Below are positions 41,535 through 62,639 of a DNA stretch of 64,000 nucleotides, in pieces. Each line of letters opens with the position of its first letter. Within the stretch, counting starts at the first letter, position 1. The notes beneath the pieces were generated by a model. It was not told the origin of the DNA. It did no database searches and saw nothing but the letters and a program-made list of their open reading frames with translations. This DNA is from Varanus komodoensis (lineage: Eukaryota; Chordata; Lepidosauria; Squamata; Varanidae): positions 2,052,518 to 2,116,517 of the forward strand of contig NW_025336126.1 in the NCBI RefSeq assembly GCF_004798865.1, in the 5' to 3' direction. Both the position numbers and the translations under genes were made by a program.

Positions 41535-43739
41535 TATGCATAACAGCTGCTCACTTGAGATGCTGGGCTAATGCTGATGGGAAAATGTGGGCAAAATCAC
41601 AGGGGGTGGGACAGGAAGAGTGAGGGGCAAGGTTTGGCTGTCAATATTAAAAGGCAGGCAAGCCAAGGTTGAAGAAAAGTCTCATGTGGCCTCAGAAGAG
41701 ATGGGAGCTCAGAAGAAGAACAAAAGGGTGAATAAGCCTGGAAGCCTAGGGAAGCAGGGATGGAGGCCAGACCGTTGTCAATAGGAAGCCCACAAACCTC
41801 ACTAGTCCTCTGTGAGTTTTGCCTCTTCCCCTTCTTTCTCTCCCAGCATGGTGCATCTTTCTGTGCTGACACTTTCTCTCAACCCTTGATAATAATACAA
41901 CATTCCCTCACCTTCACAATGAAGACCTAATTCAAGAAAGGCTTCCACCAGGGGGCAGTGGAACTTCAATTTCCGCAACATCCCAGCTACTAAATTCAAG
42001 CTTCATTCACACTGAAATCTTCCCTTCCTCAGCTAGTTGCCGCTACATGGTAACTTTGCACCTTGTAATTCCTCCTGATGCTCCAGTTTCTCTGGTTCCT
42101 GGCTTTTTGCGCTGAAAACGGCTGTTCTCCCAAGGGAGCTGTATTTAGCAAGATCACTCTAAGCATCTATTTTTGTCCTGGAGAACTGAAATCTTGAAGC
42201 TGTCCACGCTTCCCTCGCTTTTGCCCTGTTGGTTTGCAGCTACTGCTAGATAGTCTTGTGAAAATTATGTCTGCCTGAATACCGTAATGCCACCAAGCAT
42301 TATGTGCTGGACTTTAAGGAGCGGGGGGTTCATAGGAAGCTGCTGAATCACCACTTTTTGATCAAACCATCAACATGGAGCTCAACAGAGCCATGTTGCA
42401 GTTAAGCCGAGGAAAGCTCAGAAGCCTTTCTTGCCCCATGGAGGCTCATGATGTGGGCAAGTGAAAAACAACGGTTTTCTGAGACTTTCAGAAAATCTTT
42501 CCTGCAAATTATTTTCACCCTGAGTTAGGCCCTGACCCATCTAGCCCACACATCTATTACAGGGTTGGGTTATCTTGTTGGTCTTCTTCCGAAAGCAGAT
42601 CCCCCGACCTTTCCATTTTCCCTCATGGATTCTCCCCCAAGCCATGTCCCCTACAGGTCAGGGTCTGGATTGCTGGTATGACTTATTTAATTAATGATAT
42701 TTATAGCCCACTTTCCTCCAATGAAATCAAAGCGGCTTGCATCATTCTCCTCCTGTTCTCATTTCTAACCCTGCAAGCCTACTGCACAAAATTAAGAGTC
42801 ACTTCTGTAACTCTGGCCACCTTCTGCTGTGGCCGTGCCCAGGGCTGGACTGGAGACACCTCCCCCCCCGCCACCTTGTTTTGCAAAAGCTGGTGGCTTC
42901 CAACATAGACTGATGCTTTCCCAGATCTGTGACCCAAGATCCTTATAATTCAGAGCAGGCAGACTTTAGGCTCATGGGATCCAGTTTGTCTTCTCGCTGC
43001 TCGGCTTCCAGAACTAAGCTCCAATCAGAACTCATTACAAAAGACTGGTGCTTCTGATTAATGAACTGTGCCCCCAGGAACCTGTTTTGGTTGTAAAGTC
43101 AATGGAGCCCGAAGTCCTTTCACATAAAAACTAAGTTTTCTTCCATTTCAGCGGTATGATGCAGGGGAAGGCAGATGGAGTGGTTTGTTGTAGTTCTTGA
43201 TACATGAGGGAGAGTCAGAAGTCTTGCCCCTGCAGGGCATTTTGCCCGAGATCCGAGCTACCTTCTACCCGCGGGTTTTAAACGGAGATGCTGGTGCCTG
43301 ACGTCATGGACCTTCATTCTGGCAAAGCACGTGCTGCACCTCTGAGCTTTGGCTCAATCCGTCCATCAAACGCCTTCCAAAAAAGCCCCATTTTAATTGG
43401 CAGTGCTAGGCTGTATGGGCATCGCTGTGGCTTAGGAGGGGTGTGGTATGGGGCGAGCAGAGTGGACCCCACACGATGCTTGCTCAGCACCCCCATGGCA
43501 CGTCCGTCCACGAGACCTTTGCTGACTTGTGGGCCAGCCCTCCCTGGGGCAAAGGGGGCAGCGGTGGCAAGGCCCGGCAGGCTTCTGTGCCAAGCTTCCT
43601 GCTTGGAGGTCCCCAGTCTAGGGGCAGGTGCAGGACCCCTGGGAAGAAGCGGCCACCTTTGCCTTTCTGGCACCACAGTCTCTCTGCTCAGGCCTGTCGC
43701 CACTGCTGCCCTTTAGGTGCCAGGACAAGATGTTTGCAT

Positions 43740-43850
43740 CCTCCCAGTCCTTCTAAAGTTGTTGTTTTTAAGTCTTGTACGGTATTATTATTCATTTGGC
43801 CCTTTTTGTGTTTTTGTAAACTGCCTTGGAAGCATGGCTGAAAGGATACA
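43740..43850 (+). mobile_element. LINE 3'UTR fragment (L2-like)
   Basis: AT-rich stretch leading to TTTTTGTAAACTGCCTTGGA, the phrase that closes the 3'UTR of L2-like reptile LINEs. Confidence 0.35.
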
Positions 43851-44204
43851 TGCACTTTTTAACCCCTGGGCACCTGTATCATTTCTGTGTGCAGAGGCTG
43901 CTGGTTTTATGCTATTTATTCTTACAGTCATGCGCCACCTTTCCTCCTCCAGCCCAGAGCGGTGGGCATGCAGGTCGCCCCATTCAGTGGTACAGAATGT
44001 GGGAAGGGGCTGCACTGGCACCGGGCCTGATCCCATACCTGCGCTTAGACTACACCAGGGATAATGAACAAGTGGCTGCCAGATGTTCTGGACTACAACT
44101 CCCATACTCCCCCAAGTGCCATACTGCTAGAACTGAGAGACACACGCTTCCCACCCTCATCTACATCTGTCCAGCAGTTAATTGGGGGGGGGGGGTCAAG
44201 GTTG

Positions 44205-44800
44205 GGGGCCGGGACATGGGCAGCCAGAGACAAGGCAAGAGAGCAGCAGAGGCACCGGGACCCGGACAACAAAACCTCAGCAAGACAGAGCCCAGAAGTA
44301 GGGTTTCACAGAAAATCCAAATAATAGTCTGGGTACAGGCTGAGGTCAGGCACTAGAAGGATGCGTGAGGGCAGAACAAGGACGTGGTCAGAAGCCAGCC
44401 AAGGTGAGAAGCAGGAGGACAAAGGGGGTGCAGGTACCTTGGATGGATAACAGGGCAGGCGGCCCAGCGTGGTGGGAAACAGCAAAAGGCAAGATACCCA
44501 AGACAACAGGAACCAGATGCGGTAAGAGTCAGGCAAGATGCAGGAGCTGAACCACAACCCACAGGAAGTCCTGTGTTAATGCACAAGACAGCGAGGCAAG
44601 ATGCAAGTCAGACAAGAGGCAGGCACAACAGCAAGGCAGCAATGGAAAGGCAGGAGCTAGGAGCAGGAACTCTCAGGCAAGATGCAGGCCCTGCAGCAGG
44701 CAGGAGGACCTGTGCTGCTGAGGCAGCATGGCGAGGGGAGGCAGGAAACAGGCGCAGGCGCAGCAGGAAGCAGGAGGGCCTCCCTGGCTGAGGCCAGTTC
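44205..44800. repeat. Unclassified purine-rich degenerate repeat
   Basis: About 600 bp built from variations on GGCAAGATGCAGG, GAGGCAGG and CAGGAGC. It looks like a degenerate minisatellite or the internal part of an interspersed element. The minus- and plus-strand frames within it are low complexity. Confidence 0.4.
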
Positions 44801-45236
44801 TGGAGGGAAGAGCTTGCCCTTCTTATGTAACACTTCCTCCGGGACTCCCAGCTGGTGCTTGTCCATAGAATGAGAGTTCCAGCAGTTTCTGGGACCAATC
44901 CTGCCAACCTGGGGGTGCTTGCTCTGGTTCTAGCAAGGAGGGGAATGGCCAGGTATGATCCTTTCCCTGGTGAGTTTTACTGCCTTTAAAATGTTCACTC
45001 ACGAAAGAAAAACTGTGGGAAAGGTTTTGTTTCAGAGAGGAAAGTATCTCTGCATATGTGAACTCACCCCCCTCCTCCTTTGTGCTTTAAATCCCCCCCC
45101 CACCCTGCATGCACACCATTTATATGACAAATTCCTATTGACCCGAGTCAGGATATCATGAAGTCCAGATTTGGTTTCATTGAAAGAAATTTCACTCAAA
45201 GGAAATCAAAGCTTGTTTTGAAAATTGACTTTTAAT

Positions 45237-45255
45237 TAATAATAATAATAATAAT
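45237..45255. repeat. (TAA)n microsatellite
   Basis: Six TAA units. Confidence 0.85.
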
Positions 45256-46428
45256 CATTCGTATTCAAAAGGTGGCTTCATTTGGCAACAAAATCCTTCC
45301 CTCTCCTGCTTCCCAGCCAAGGGTCTTAAAAGCTGTTCAGAAATCGTCATGATGTCCCTGCGCATTTTCTGTTCTCCCAACCCACACAGGATGAACTGAG
45401 CATTAGGGAAGGGGACTCTTGTTGGTATTGTCCACCCCAGATTCTCCCGTTTACACAGAAAGTGGGGTGAAGTTCCATGTGTATGACTCTCCCCCAAATG
45501 AATGAAAGGAACTCGGGGTCTGTGAGATAGCCCTGCATGTTCACCCTGCCCCCGAAGCACCTTGAGGTTTGGGGAATTAACACTTGGAGGAAACAGTCCT
45601 GCTTTCATTTACTGTGTCCCATGGCTCCAGGGAACACCCAGATGACCCGCCTGCATTTCTATGTCCGCCAAATATTCTGAGGGCGGTGTGTCACACTTGG
45701 GACACACATATCTGTCCAGCATAGACTGCTTGGACTGCCCAAACTTTGGGGCACATTCTCTCTCCCTAGCCTTTGGGATTCACAGATACGTTGCATCTGT
45801 TGATGTCTGCAACAAAAGATATTTTGTTTGGGAAAGCAGGGAGGTAATGTCAGAAGGCAGCATTCTAGTCCTCAAGCTTCAGGGGCTCCCTACTCCCTTT
45901 TACAATACGGCTGATCAGTGAGCAGCAAGCCACGTTCTGCTGATAGATCGCCTCGGGCACATTGTACCACCGCTCCAGGAGCCATAATGGGGCGAATGCA
46001 TTCCGAGGCACCCTGGAGGGAAGCTGTCCTGCGCCTGCACGCTGGCACCCTTTTTAATTCCCTTTTGCATGGTGGGGGACAAGCGAGTCACCCAGAGGCA
46101 GGAGGTTGTAGCTTCCTCAGTTAGACATCAAATTTTGAGGGAGCGACAGCCACCCCCAAACATTCAACAGGAAAAACGTGCTCCGACAGGCTTCAGCTAC
46201 ATGACAGTTTTAGGAGGCCGTGTACCATCAACTGCAAAAGAGAAGAAAAACATCATATAGTGTAAGGATCTTGTCTCTGGTTTCCTTTTGCCAGGTTCAG
46301 GGAATCTTCCTCTTCTGACCTCTTTCTTGGGAAAACCACTCTCCCACTTTTGTTTTGGTCAAATTGCAAGTTACATTAAATGAGTCTTTACATTTAAGGT
46401 TGTTTGTTTAAATTTAAGGTTCAGTGAA

Positions 46429-46465
46429 TCTCTCTCCCTCTCTCTCTCTCTCACACACACACACT
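46429..46465. repeat. (CT)n(CA)n microsatellite
   Basis: A CT run passing directly into a CA run. Confidence 0.85.
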
Positions 46466-46980
46466 TTAATAGGAAAGATGTCCCTTAATGGGAAAGATGC
46501 CCCTTTGCGTGTGGGGGGTATTCAGTGTCTTTCAGGGGATGAGTGAATTTTGAGAATGGGGAAGGCAGCATAACCTTTAAATGTCAGGGGACTGAAGGTT
46601 CGCATTTCTTTTATTTTGCAACAACAAAAAGACAGCCGCCCAGCCGCCTTCCCGCTCCTGGGAACAGCCATATTTTTTTCCAACCCAATCCTGAAAATAA
46701 TGCCACTCCATGACTCAGGAAGATCATTTGAAGCAGTAGCAAGGCTGGAGGAAAGAAAAATCTGCAAGCAGCTTTTATTTATGCGTAAAGGTAAAGCCAC
46801 TCCCCTGAATTTTCTTAAAATTTACCCACAACCTTAAACATGAGCTTTTTGGCTCGGCTGAATACTTCAGTCTAGCACCTTTTAATTTCAGCTACTGCTG
46901 CTTCCAGATTACACTTTCACACTGCGAAAACTAGCTTTCCTCTGGGGCTAATTTCATTAGGTCTGTGACACAGGAGGACA

Positions 46981-46986
46981 TTTATT
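46981..46986 (-). promoter_or_regulatory. CA11: CA11 poly(A) signal AATAAA
   Basis: The minus strand reads AATAAA only 6 bases after the stop at 46993, so the 3'UTR would be extremely short if this is used with that stop. Confidence 0.55.
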
Positions 46987-46992
46987 TTATTT

Positions 46993-56622
<9,630 letters not shown>

Positions 56623-57110
56623 GCTGTAGCGGGGGGGGGGGCTGCCTCAGATCGGGAGATGCCCCCTCCTCAGCATCCCGCGTGGCGCCTCCGTCCGCAG
56701 TCTCGGAAGATGGCTTTCGCGACCCCCGCGACCCACGCGTGTCCGGCGAGCCCTTGTGCCTCCCACAGACAATCTGTATCACTCCCGAAAGCCCCCTGCC
56801 CTCTCCATGCCCCGTCTGTCCGCCCGCCCGCCCGTCTGCCGAACTAATCTATCTAATCGCGCTCCTCTCCCCCCACCCGCTCTTTCCTAGCTCTCTTTCC
56901 TCCATCTCTCCATCTTTCTCCCGCCCCCTCTCCAGGGGATACCCCCGTCCCCCTCCCTTCGCTTATAAGATGGAATGGCGAGCCGGGCAAGGGGAAGGGT
57001 TCGGGGGCCCCACGAGAGGGGGGTCGCCCCACGGGGCTGCGCACAGAACACCCGCGCCCCCTCCCGCCCCTCCCCTCCCCTCCCCTCCCTTTCTTCTTTG
57101 CTGATTGTTT
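56623..57110 (-). promoter_or_regulatory. CA11: CA11 promoter CpG island
   Basis: GC-rich, CpG-dense sequence directly upstream of the CA11 start codon, with clustered GGGGCG/CCGCCC-like and G-run (SP1/KLF-type) sites and no TATA box at an obvious place. The 5'UTR start cannot be fixed. Confidence 0.65.
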
Positions 57111-57259
57111 AAAAGATGAGGTCGGGGGACTTGAGCTGTGCGACTCCCAGCTGCGGGGGCTTTCGGGGCATCGGGGGGTGGTCACTGGGGAATAAGGCGA
57201 TTGGGGGTAGAGGGGAGCAGTCGGTATAATGATGGGATGAAATCTTGTGGATCCCCAAC

Positions 57260-57680
57260 TTAACTTCTTTCTTTCCCCCCGTCCCCTCTTCTCTGGCTCG
57301 CCTCTTCTTTCTGACAGCCTCACACACTGCACCTCTCCCGAGTCTTCCTCTCCGCCTCGCTTTGCTCCCTCCTCCTTCTCCTTTCTCCTCCACCTTTCTT
57401 GTTCACCTTTCTCTCCTCGGCTTCTCTTCTTCCTTCTCTCCCGTGGCCCCTCCCTCCCTCCCTTTTTATCTCCTTCTGCCCCGAACTTCTTCACCTTTCC
57501 CCTCTCCTGCTCCCCCCGTCATTCTCCCCCCCACTTTCCTCCCAGGCCCCCTCTCCCTTCTCTTATACCTCCTTTGCCTGCCTTTCTGCTTTCCCTTCTT
57601 CTCTGCATCTCACAGCCTCAGCTTCCCTTTCCTTTCTTTCCTCCTCCTCCCCTCCCCCCTTCTAAAATGCACAGATCTTC
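57260..57680 (+). repeat. Polypyrimidine tract upstream of CA11
   Basis: About 420 bp in which C and T make up nearly all plus-strand bases (for example CCTCCTTCTCCTTTCTCCTC). Long overlapping frames on both strands (up to 271 codons) result from this composition and are not genes. Confidence 0.8.
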
Positions 57681-58794
57681 TCTCTCACTTTCCCTTCCCG
57701 GCTCCCAAGGGACGCAAAGAGATGCAACTGAGAGAGAGAGAGGAGATGGGTTTTAAGGTGGATCCAGAAGAAACAGTGGATTCCACAAATCTGGCACTCT
57801 GCACGTACACAGATGCAAGGAGAGGACATTTACCCAGTGCAGGATCTCGTGCAGGGCTGCCCCTGTGGGCAGTGGGCAGTGGGCAGAGTTTTGGACCCAC
57901 CATGAACACACAGTGTGACTTTGGACCAGTCACTGGACCTCGGCCTAAGCTCCTTTGCAGGGTTGTTATGAAGACAACACGCAGAGGAGGAGCAGTAAGC
58001 AGGGTCATGGAGGGGAAGGTGTCATCAAAACGTAAGATGGAGAAGTCGTGTGTTGCTTGAGAAGACATTTCATGTGAATGTGGCCAAGTGATCCTTGCCA
58101 CAGAAAGGGAAAATGGAAGCACGAAACAGGTTATGTACAGGGCCGATACAAGGCTGTCTCCAGATATCATCGAATTGACGCTAGCACAGGGGTTCAACAA
58201 CTAGAAGATCTCTGGGTCCAATTCAGCCCCTGAAGAGTGCTGTTGGTTTGTTGAAGACCTAGACAAGCAAGCGAGCAGGGGAACAAAATGTTCCAGAGAA
58301 AGTGCAATCTGTATTAGCAGAAAGTTGCAGGCAGGGAGAAGAAACTGAAAAAATGGGGCACTGCCCTTCCCAGAATGGGAAACCTGGTCGCTGAGCGGAA
58401 TATTAATAGTTGTACACCCTGATTTCACAGTCATGTTGTGCAGAAGCAGAGTTTGTGTGTGAACTGGCCCCAAGGAACCCCTGTTCCAGCAGAACTTCAC
58501 AGTCTTGGAGGGACACGGTGCCAGAAGAAGAAAATTAAAAGAATGGGCCCAGCGACTGGATCCAACATGGACTTAGCCTCCAAATTATCTTACTAACATT
58601 TAGAATGATCTCTGCTTCACTAGAAAAAAATAGTGGTGAGGGTAAAATAGAACAGAAGGGTGTAAAATGCATATCCGAGGTCATTTTATGCACTTAGCGG
58701 ATAAATCCAGAAAGAACGTTTGACAATTCCCAGCCTGCCCCAGTGAGATGCTGTGAGTTGAAGCCATTTTTCTGTTAAAACATGCATAGGGTTG
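57681..58794. other. Intergenic, no gene seen
   Basis: Includes a plus-oriented CORE-SINE fragment at about 57905-57990. Nothing else recognised. Confidence 0.45.
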
Positions 58795-58950
58795 CCCTCA
58801 TGTATTGCTATCCAGTCTTTCCCCCACACTCACACTTTATCCATATAATGACCCTATGAGGTTGTTAGGTCAAGGGGGTAGTGACTCCCCAAGTGAGCTC
58901 CATGGATGTGTGGGTCTCCCCAGATCTAATTCAGCACTCTAAACCCAAGA
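58795..58950 (-). repeat. Old CORE-SINE fragment
   Basis: Retains ATAATGACCCTATGAGGTTG and CAAGTGAGCTCCATGGATG of the CORE region; the tail is diverged. Confidence 0.5.
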
Positions 58951-58984
58951 GTGGGCAGCCTGTGGCCTGTGAGATGTTATTGTG

Positions 58985-59350
58985 ATTGCTACTGGTAGTT
59001 GCAAAGTCATGCTCAACCTATCATGACCCCATGGATAACATTCCTCCAGGCTCTCCTGTCCTCCACCACCCCTCAGAGTCCACCCCAGCTCACACCCACT
59101 GCCCCAGTGACCCCATCCAGCCACCTCATCCTCTGCCCTCTCCTTCTTTTGCCATCCATCGTTCCCAGCATCAGGGTCTTCTCCAATGAGTTGTTCCTTC
59201 TCATTAGGTGGCCAAGGTATTTGAGTTTCATCTTCAGGATCTGGCCTTCTAAAGAGCAGTCAGGGTTCATCTCCTCTAGGACTGACCGGTTTGATCACCT
59301 TGCGGTCCATGGGATACTCAGGAGTCTTCTTCAGCACCACAATTCAAAGG
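58985..59350 (-). mobile_element. Bov-B (RTE) LINE 3' end
   Basis: The minus strand encodes LKYLGHLMRRNNSLEKTLML and then RMRWLDGVTGAVGVS, the C-terminal end of the Bov-B ORF (LKYFGHVMRR..., RMRWLDGIT). Bov-B is abundant in squamates, supporting the host assignment. 5'-truncated. Confidence 0.85.
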
Positions 59351-59364
59351 CCTCAATTCTTATT

Positions 59365-59565
59365 ATGATTACACTTCATTTATATCGCATCTTTATTTGC
59401 CCTCCAAGGAACTAAAGTAGCTTCAAGGTTCACCTCCTCTCCATTTTACTTTACAGTAACACTGTGAGGCAGGTTAGGCTGAGAGTCTGTGTCTGGCACA
59501 AAGTCACCCAGTGGGTTTCATGGCTAAGCAGGGACTAGAACCTGGATCTCTTGAATCCCAGCATC
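59365..59565 (-). repeat. CORE-SINE
   Basis: Minus-oriented copy immediately next to the Bov-B tail, with AACACTGTGAGGCAGGTTAG and CACAAAGTCACCCAGTGGG. Confidence 0.7.
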
Positions 59566-59569
59566 CTCG

Positions 59570-62500
59570 ATGGCCAGGTTGGCTGGATTTGAAGAGAATG
59601 GGAGTCTAACAACGTCCCCTCATCTGCTTCCACTCTGCATGACACGAACTTTTCCACAGAACCCAGTGGCACTCATAACTCATGTTATAGGCCATGCTTC
59701 CTGCTTCTTCAACACATTTCTAATCTGTGGTGCTTATTCTCTGAGCATGGAATCAAAGGAGCGATTCAGGAGGAAGACTGGACGTTAAATATGGTGTTGA
59801 TGTCGAGAGCCCATGGGAAATTAGTGGAAGCATGGGGTGGTTGCTAGGAAACTGCTGAGGTGCTTCCTTACTACTTCAGGTTATCTGAAAATGTTGGCCA
59901 AGGGGGAAATGACACTTCATAGCAACCAGGTCATACCTATTTTTCCAGCTCTTCTCTCCTCCACAATAAGATTGTAGCAGTAGCAGGAGAGGCATACATG
60001 ATGCTCGAACCAAGCTTACCAATGGGTGAGCTGTGGAGTTTTATCCTTTGAGTTCCTCCAATTCTGAGCCTGCAAGAGAGAATTTGTGCACATTCCTTAG
60101 CAATTGTTTGCATTTCCTGAGGAAGACCAGCTTTGCACACCAACCACCAGGAGTGCAAACTATATTGCTTTGATCTTAGGGCAGTGAATTCTCAACACCA
60201 ATTGGCTGAGCTGCCGTGATGTCACTAACTTTCCAACAGTTTGAGAGAATCAGGATTTCAGTGACAGAATGTGTGCAGTTTAGTTCTGATGACGGAAAGT
60301 TGTTGGTCTGGCGGTGATCAAACTCCACACTGAACAGATGTTGAAAGCCTGGGCAAAGCAGCTGAAGAAAGGCTATTGAGCAGGGTTGTGAATCAGCAAC
60401 TGGAGGGAATGGCAGATGGAGGAAACCGATTAAGCCATGGGAGCTTTTCCTGCAGACTTATTTGTAGTTAAGGTGCAATGCTAAGTAAGAATAAGATAGG
60501 ATAGAATAGAAAGCAACTTTTTCTTCCTGTCTAAACATGCAGAGGATTGCTCCCTTAGTCATCTGCAGAGGAGACCCCATGAAATCAGTGCCAGTTAAGT
60601 TGACCATGGGTGACGTAAGTCCTAATTTATCTATGTATCTATGACTTTGTCTGAATCCAGCCCTGTGTCAAGAAAAGCTTTGTCTGTCGGGGTGTTGGGA
60701 AAGTGGCAACCCTCAGACCCAGATGCAAGAGAATGGGGGCGCACAGGGCCTGGGGTTTCATAGAATAAATGAACCAGTTAACGTTTTGCTGCCAGTACCT
60801 GTAATTCTTTGGCTGGACCTCTCATATCCCCATTCACATGGCTCAGCTGGACCGCACTACCTTCTTTGGCATCCTCTGATTGCAGCAACTGGCCCCAGAG
60901 CTGCAGATGCTTGGTAAACTGACCCGCAAAGCAAGGGGCCCCTGCCTTGGTTCCTTTGTGTACTGCTGGCCTGGGTGCATCTAGGTCCTGCCACCAGCCC
61001 CAGAAGCCCTCAGGGTGACATTGAAAAACCAGGAGGGTGGAATTCTGGGTAATCTGGGGACTGACCACTTGGCCACCCAGGTGGAAAGCAGGAAGATCCA
61101 AGGGTGATCTCCGCAACGCCACCTTAACAAGGAAGGTTCCCGTTAGGAGGCAAAGCTTGGAAGCCTTTTCAAAGGGAAGTCCCGCCCAGTGCTGGCCTCA
61201 TTGGATTGGTTATTGCAAAATCAGGACTCCTGGGTCCAGTGGGAATGAAGTGAAATTTAGTAGGTTATGAAAAGGGAAGGGCTGAGAGCCGCAGATTTCA
61301 TGATGCTCTGGCAAAAGAGCCGGGGTTTATTAATTAGAGGAAAGGAATAGGGGCAAAGGAAAAGCAATGCCTACCCAGAGATCTTTAAAATATTTACACC
61401 AGCAGCCATTTCCTCATATTATACTGTGTCTGAGGGGTTTAAATGGGGGTGAGTGGAGTAGAGAGACACCCCCTTCCCCCCACAGGCAAGATTCAGAGAA
61501 CAGTAGTGTACAGATGAAAGCCAGGACTTCTGGGTTTTGCAGAAAGCCAGGAAGAAAGCTTTCATAACCTAAACTAAAAGTATGCAGGGCTGCAAATTGC
61601 TCTGTTTTTGTTTTCCTGGCAGGGCTACTGTGACATTGGCTGCTGCATAACAAGCAAAAAAGCAGCCAGTTTGGGTTTTCCTCTCCCTGCAGCTCCACAA
61701 AGTGAGGGTGGTGGAGGGAAGCAGCTGCGGCAGCACTTGTTGAATAGCTGTATACCATGCCTTTATTAAAGCACAAGAGTCCCGTTAGGGGGTCGGGATG
61801 CACGGAAGGGGCGCCTCAGCACCCCTGGACCTCTGGCTGCCGAGAGATAAACTAGCTAGATTGGCTTGACTTTGCTGGTGCTGCCACATCTTCTTCACAC
61901 ATGCATAGCTGCCACCTGCTCCCTTGCGGCTTGGTTGCTGGACCTTGATGTCTCTAAGCCAAATGTGCGCATGCAGTTTTGGGCCTGGCATCAACATGGA
62001 ATATCTCTGCAAGACTCTTGAAGTGGGAGATCAAGCTTTATGACTTCGGGCTGCCCTGCGGGGTGATGGCCCCCATTTTTGTGCACCCCCATGCGACACG
62101 TTCCCTGCAAAAGCTCACACTTCACGAGGAAAGTTTGAATCCCGTTTCCTTGTTTTCTAGCTCCAGGGAGTGTGTTTAATGTTAGACAGCATTTAAACAG
62201 TTGTTCCCTCCCTGCTGTGGAAGAATCTGTTTCAGCATCTCCCCGACTCTACCAAGCGTTTTCCTGCCCAATTCTGTAGACCAGACATTAAGAGCAAAAC
62301 ACCAGAGGCAGAAAGTACAAGCTGGGAAAGAACTGGTTTGGCTGCATGTGGCACCAACGAAAAGGCATCTGAGCGCCTTTCGACACAGTCCTGCGTGTGT
62401 TCCTGCGAGGAGCCCAGTGACAAAGCCTCTCAGTCCCAGGACTAAGTGTCAGACCTCAAGCCAGTGGAGCACCTGGGCAAGGAGAAGGTAAATGCGATTA

Positions 62501-62639
62501 ACTCATCTTCTTCCATACCAGTATCTGTATTAACTCTCCTGGTGTTTATCCCAAACTGATAGGTTCTTAGCAGAAGCCAGGCAAGGGCACAGCCAGAGGG
62601 CAAAATTTGCAGGAGGAGGGAGGGGACCATTCTGGGAAA
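59570..62639. other. Intergenic, no gene seen
   Basis: Three kb without a recognised gene, RNA or named repeat. Frames up to 129 codons (61414-61803, minus) are unremarkable. Confidence 0.45.

Larger units (their letters stand above)
40662..46980. other. Intergenic between SULT2B1-like and CA11 3' ends
   Basis: A tail-to-tail gene pair separated by 6.3 kb. It contains a mariner-type element, a CORE-SINE fragment near 42695-42780, an L2-like 3'UTR near 43740-43850, a fold-back MITE half near 44075-44110 and simple repeats. AATAAA at 41016-41021 could serve the sulfotransferase but lies inside a LINE-like A/T tail. The 142-codon frame at 43288-43716 has no recognisable relative. Confidence 0.45.

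Noticed and set aside
43288-43716. 142-codon plus-strand frame between SULT2B1-like and CA11
   Set aside because: No recognisable domain, no splice or polyadenylation context and an overlapping 129-codon frame on the other strand.
56853-57494. 213-codon minus-strand and 271-codon plus-strand frames around 57 kb
   Set aside because: Caused by the polypyrimidine/polypurine composition; low-complexity Arg/Glu/Gly or Ser/Pro/Leu peptides.
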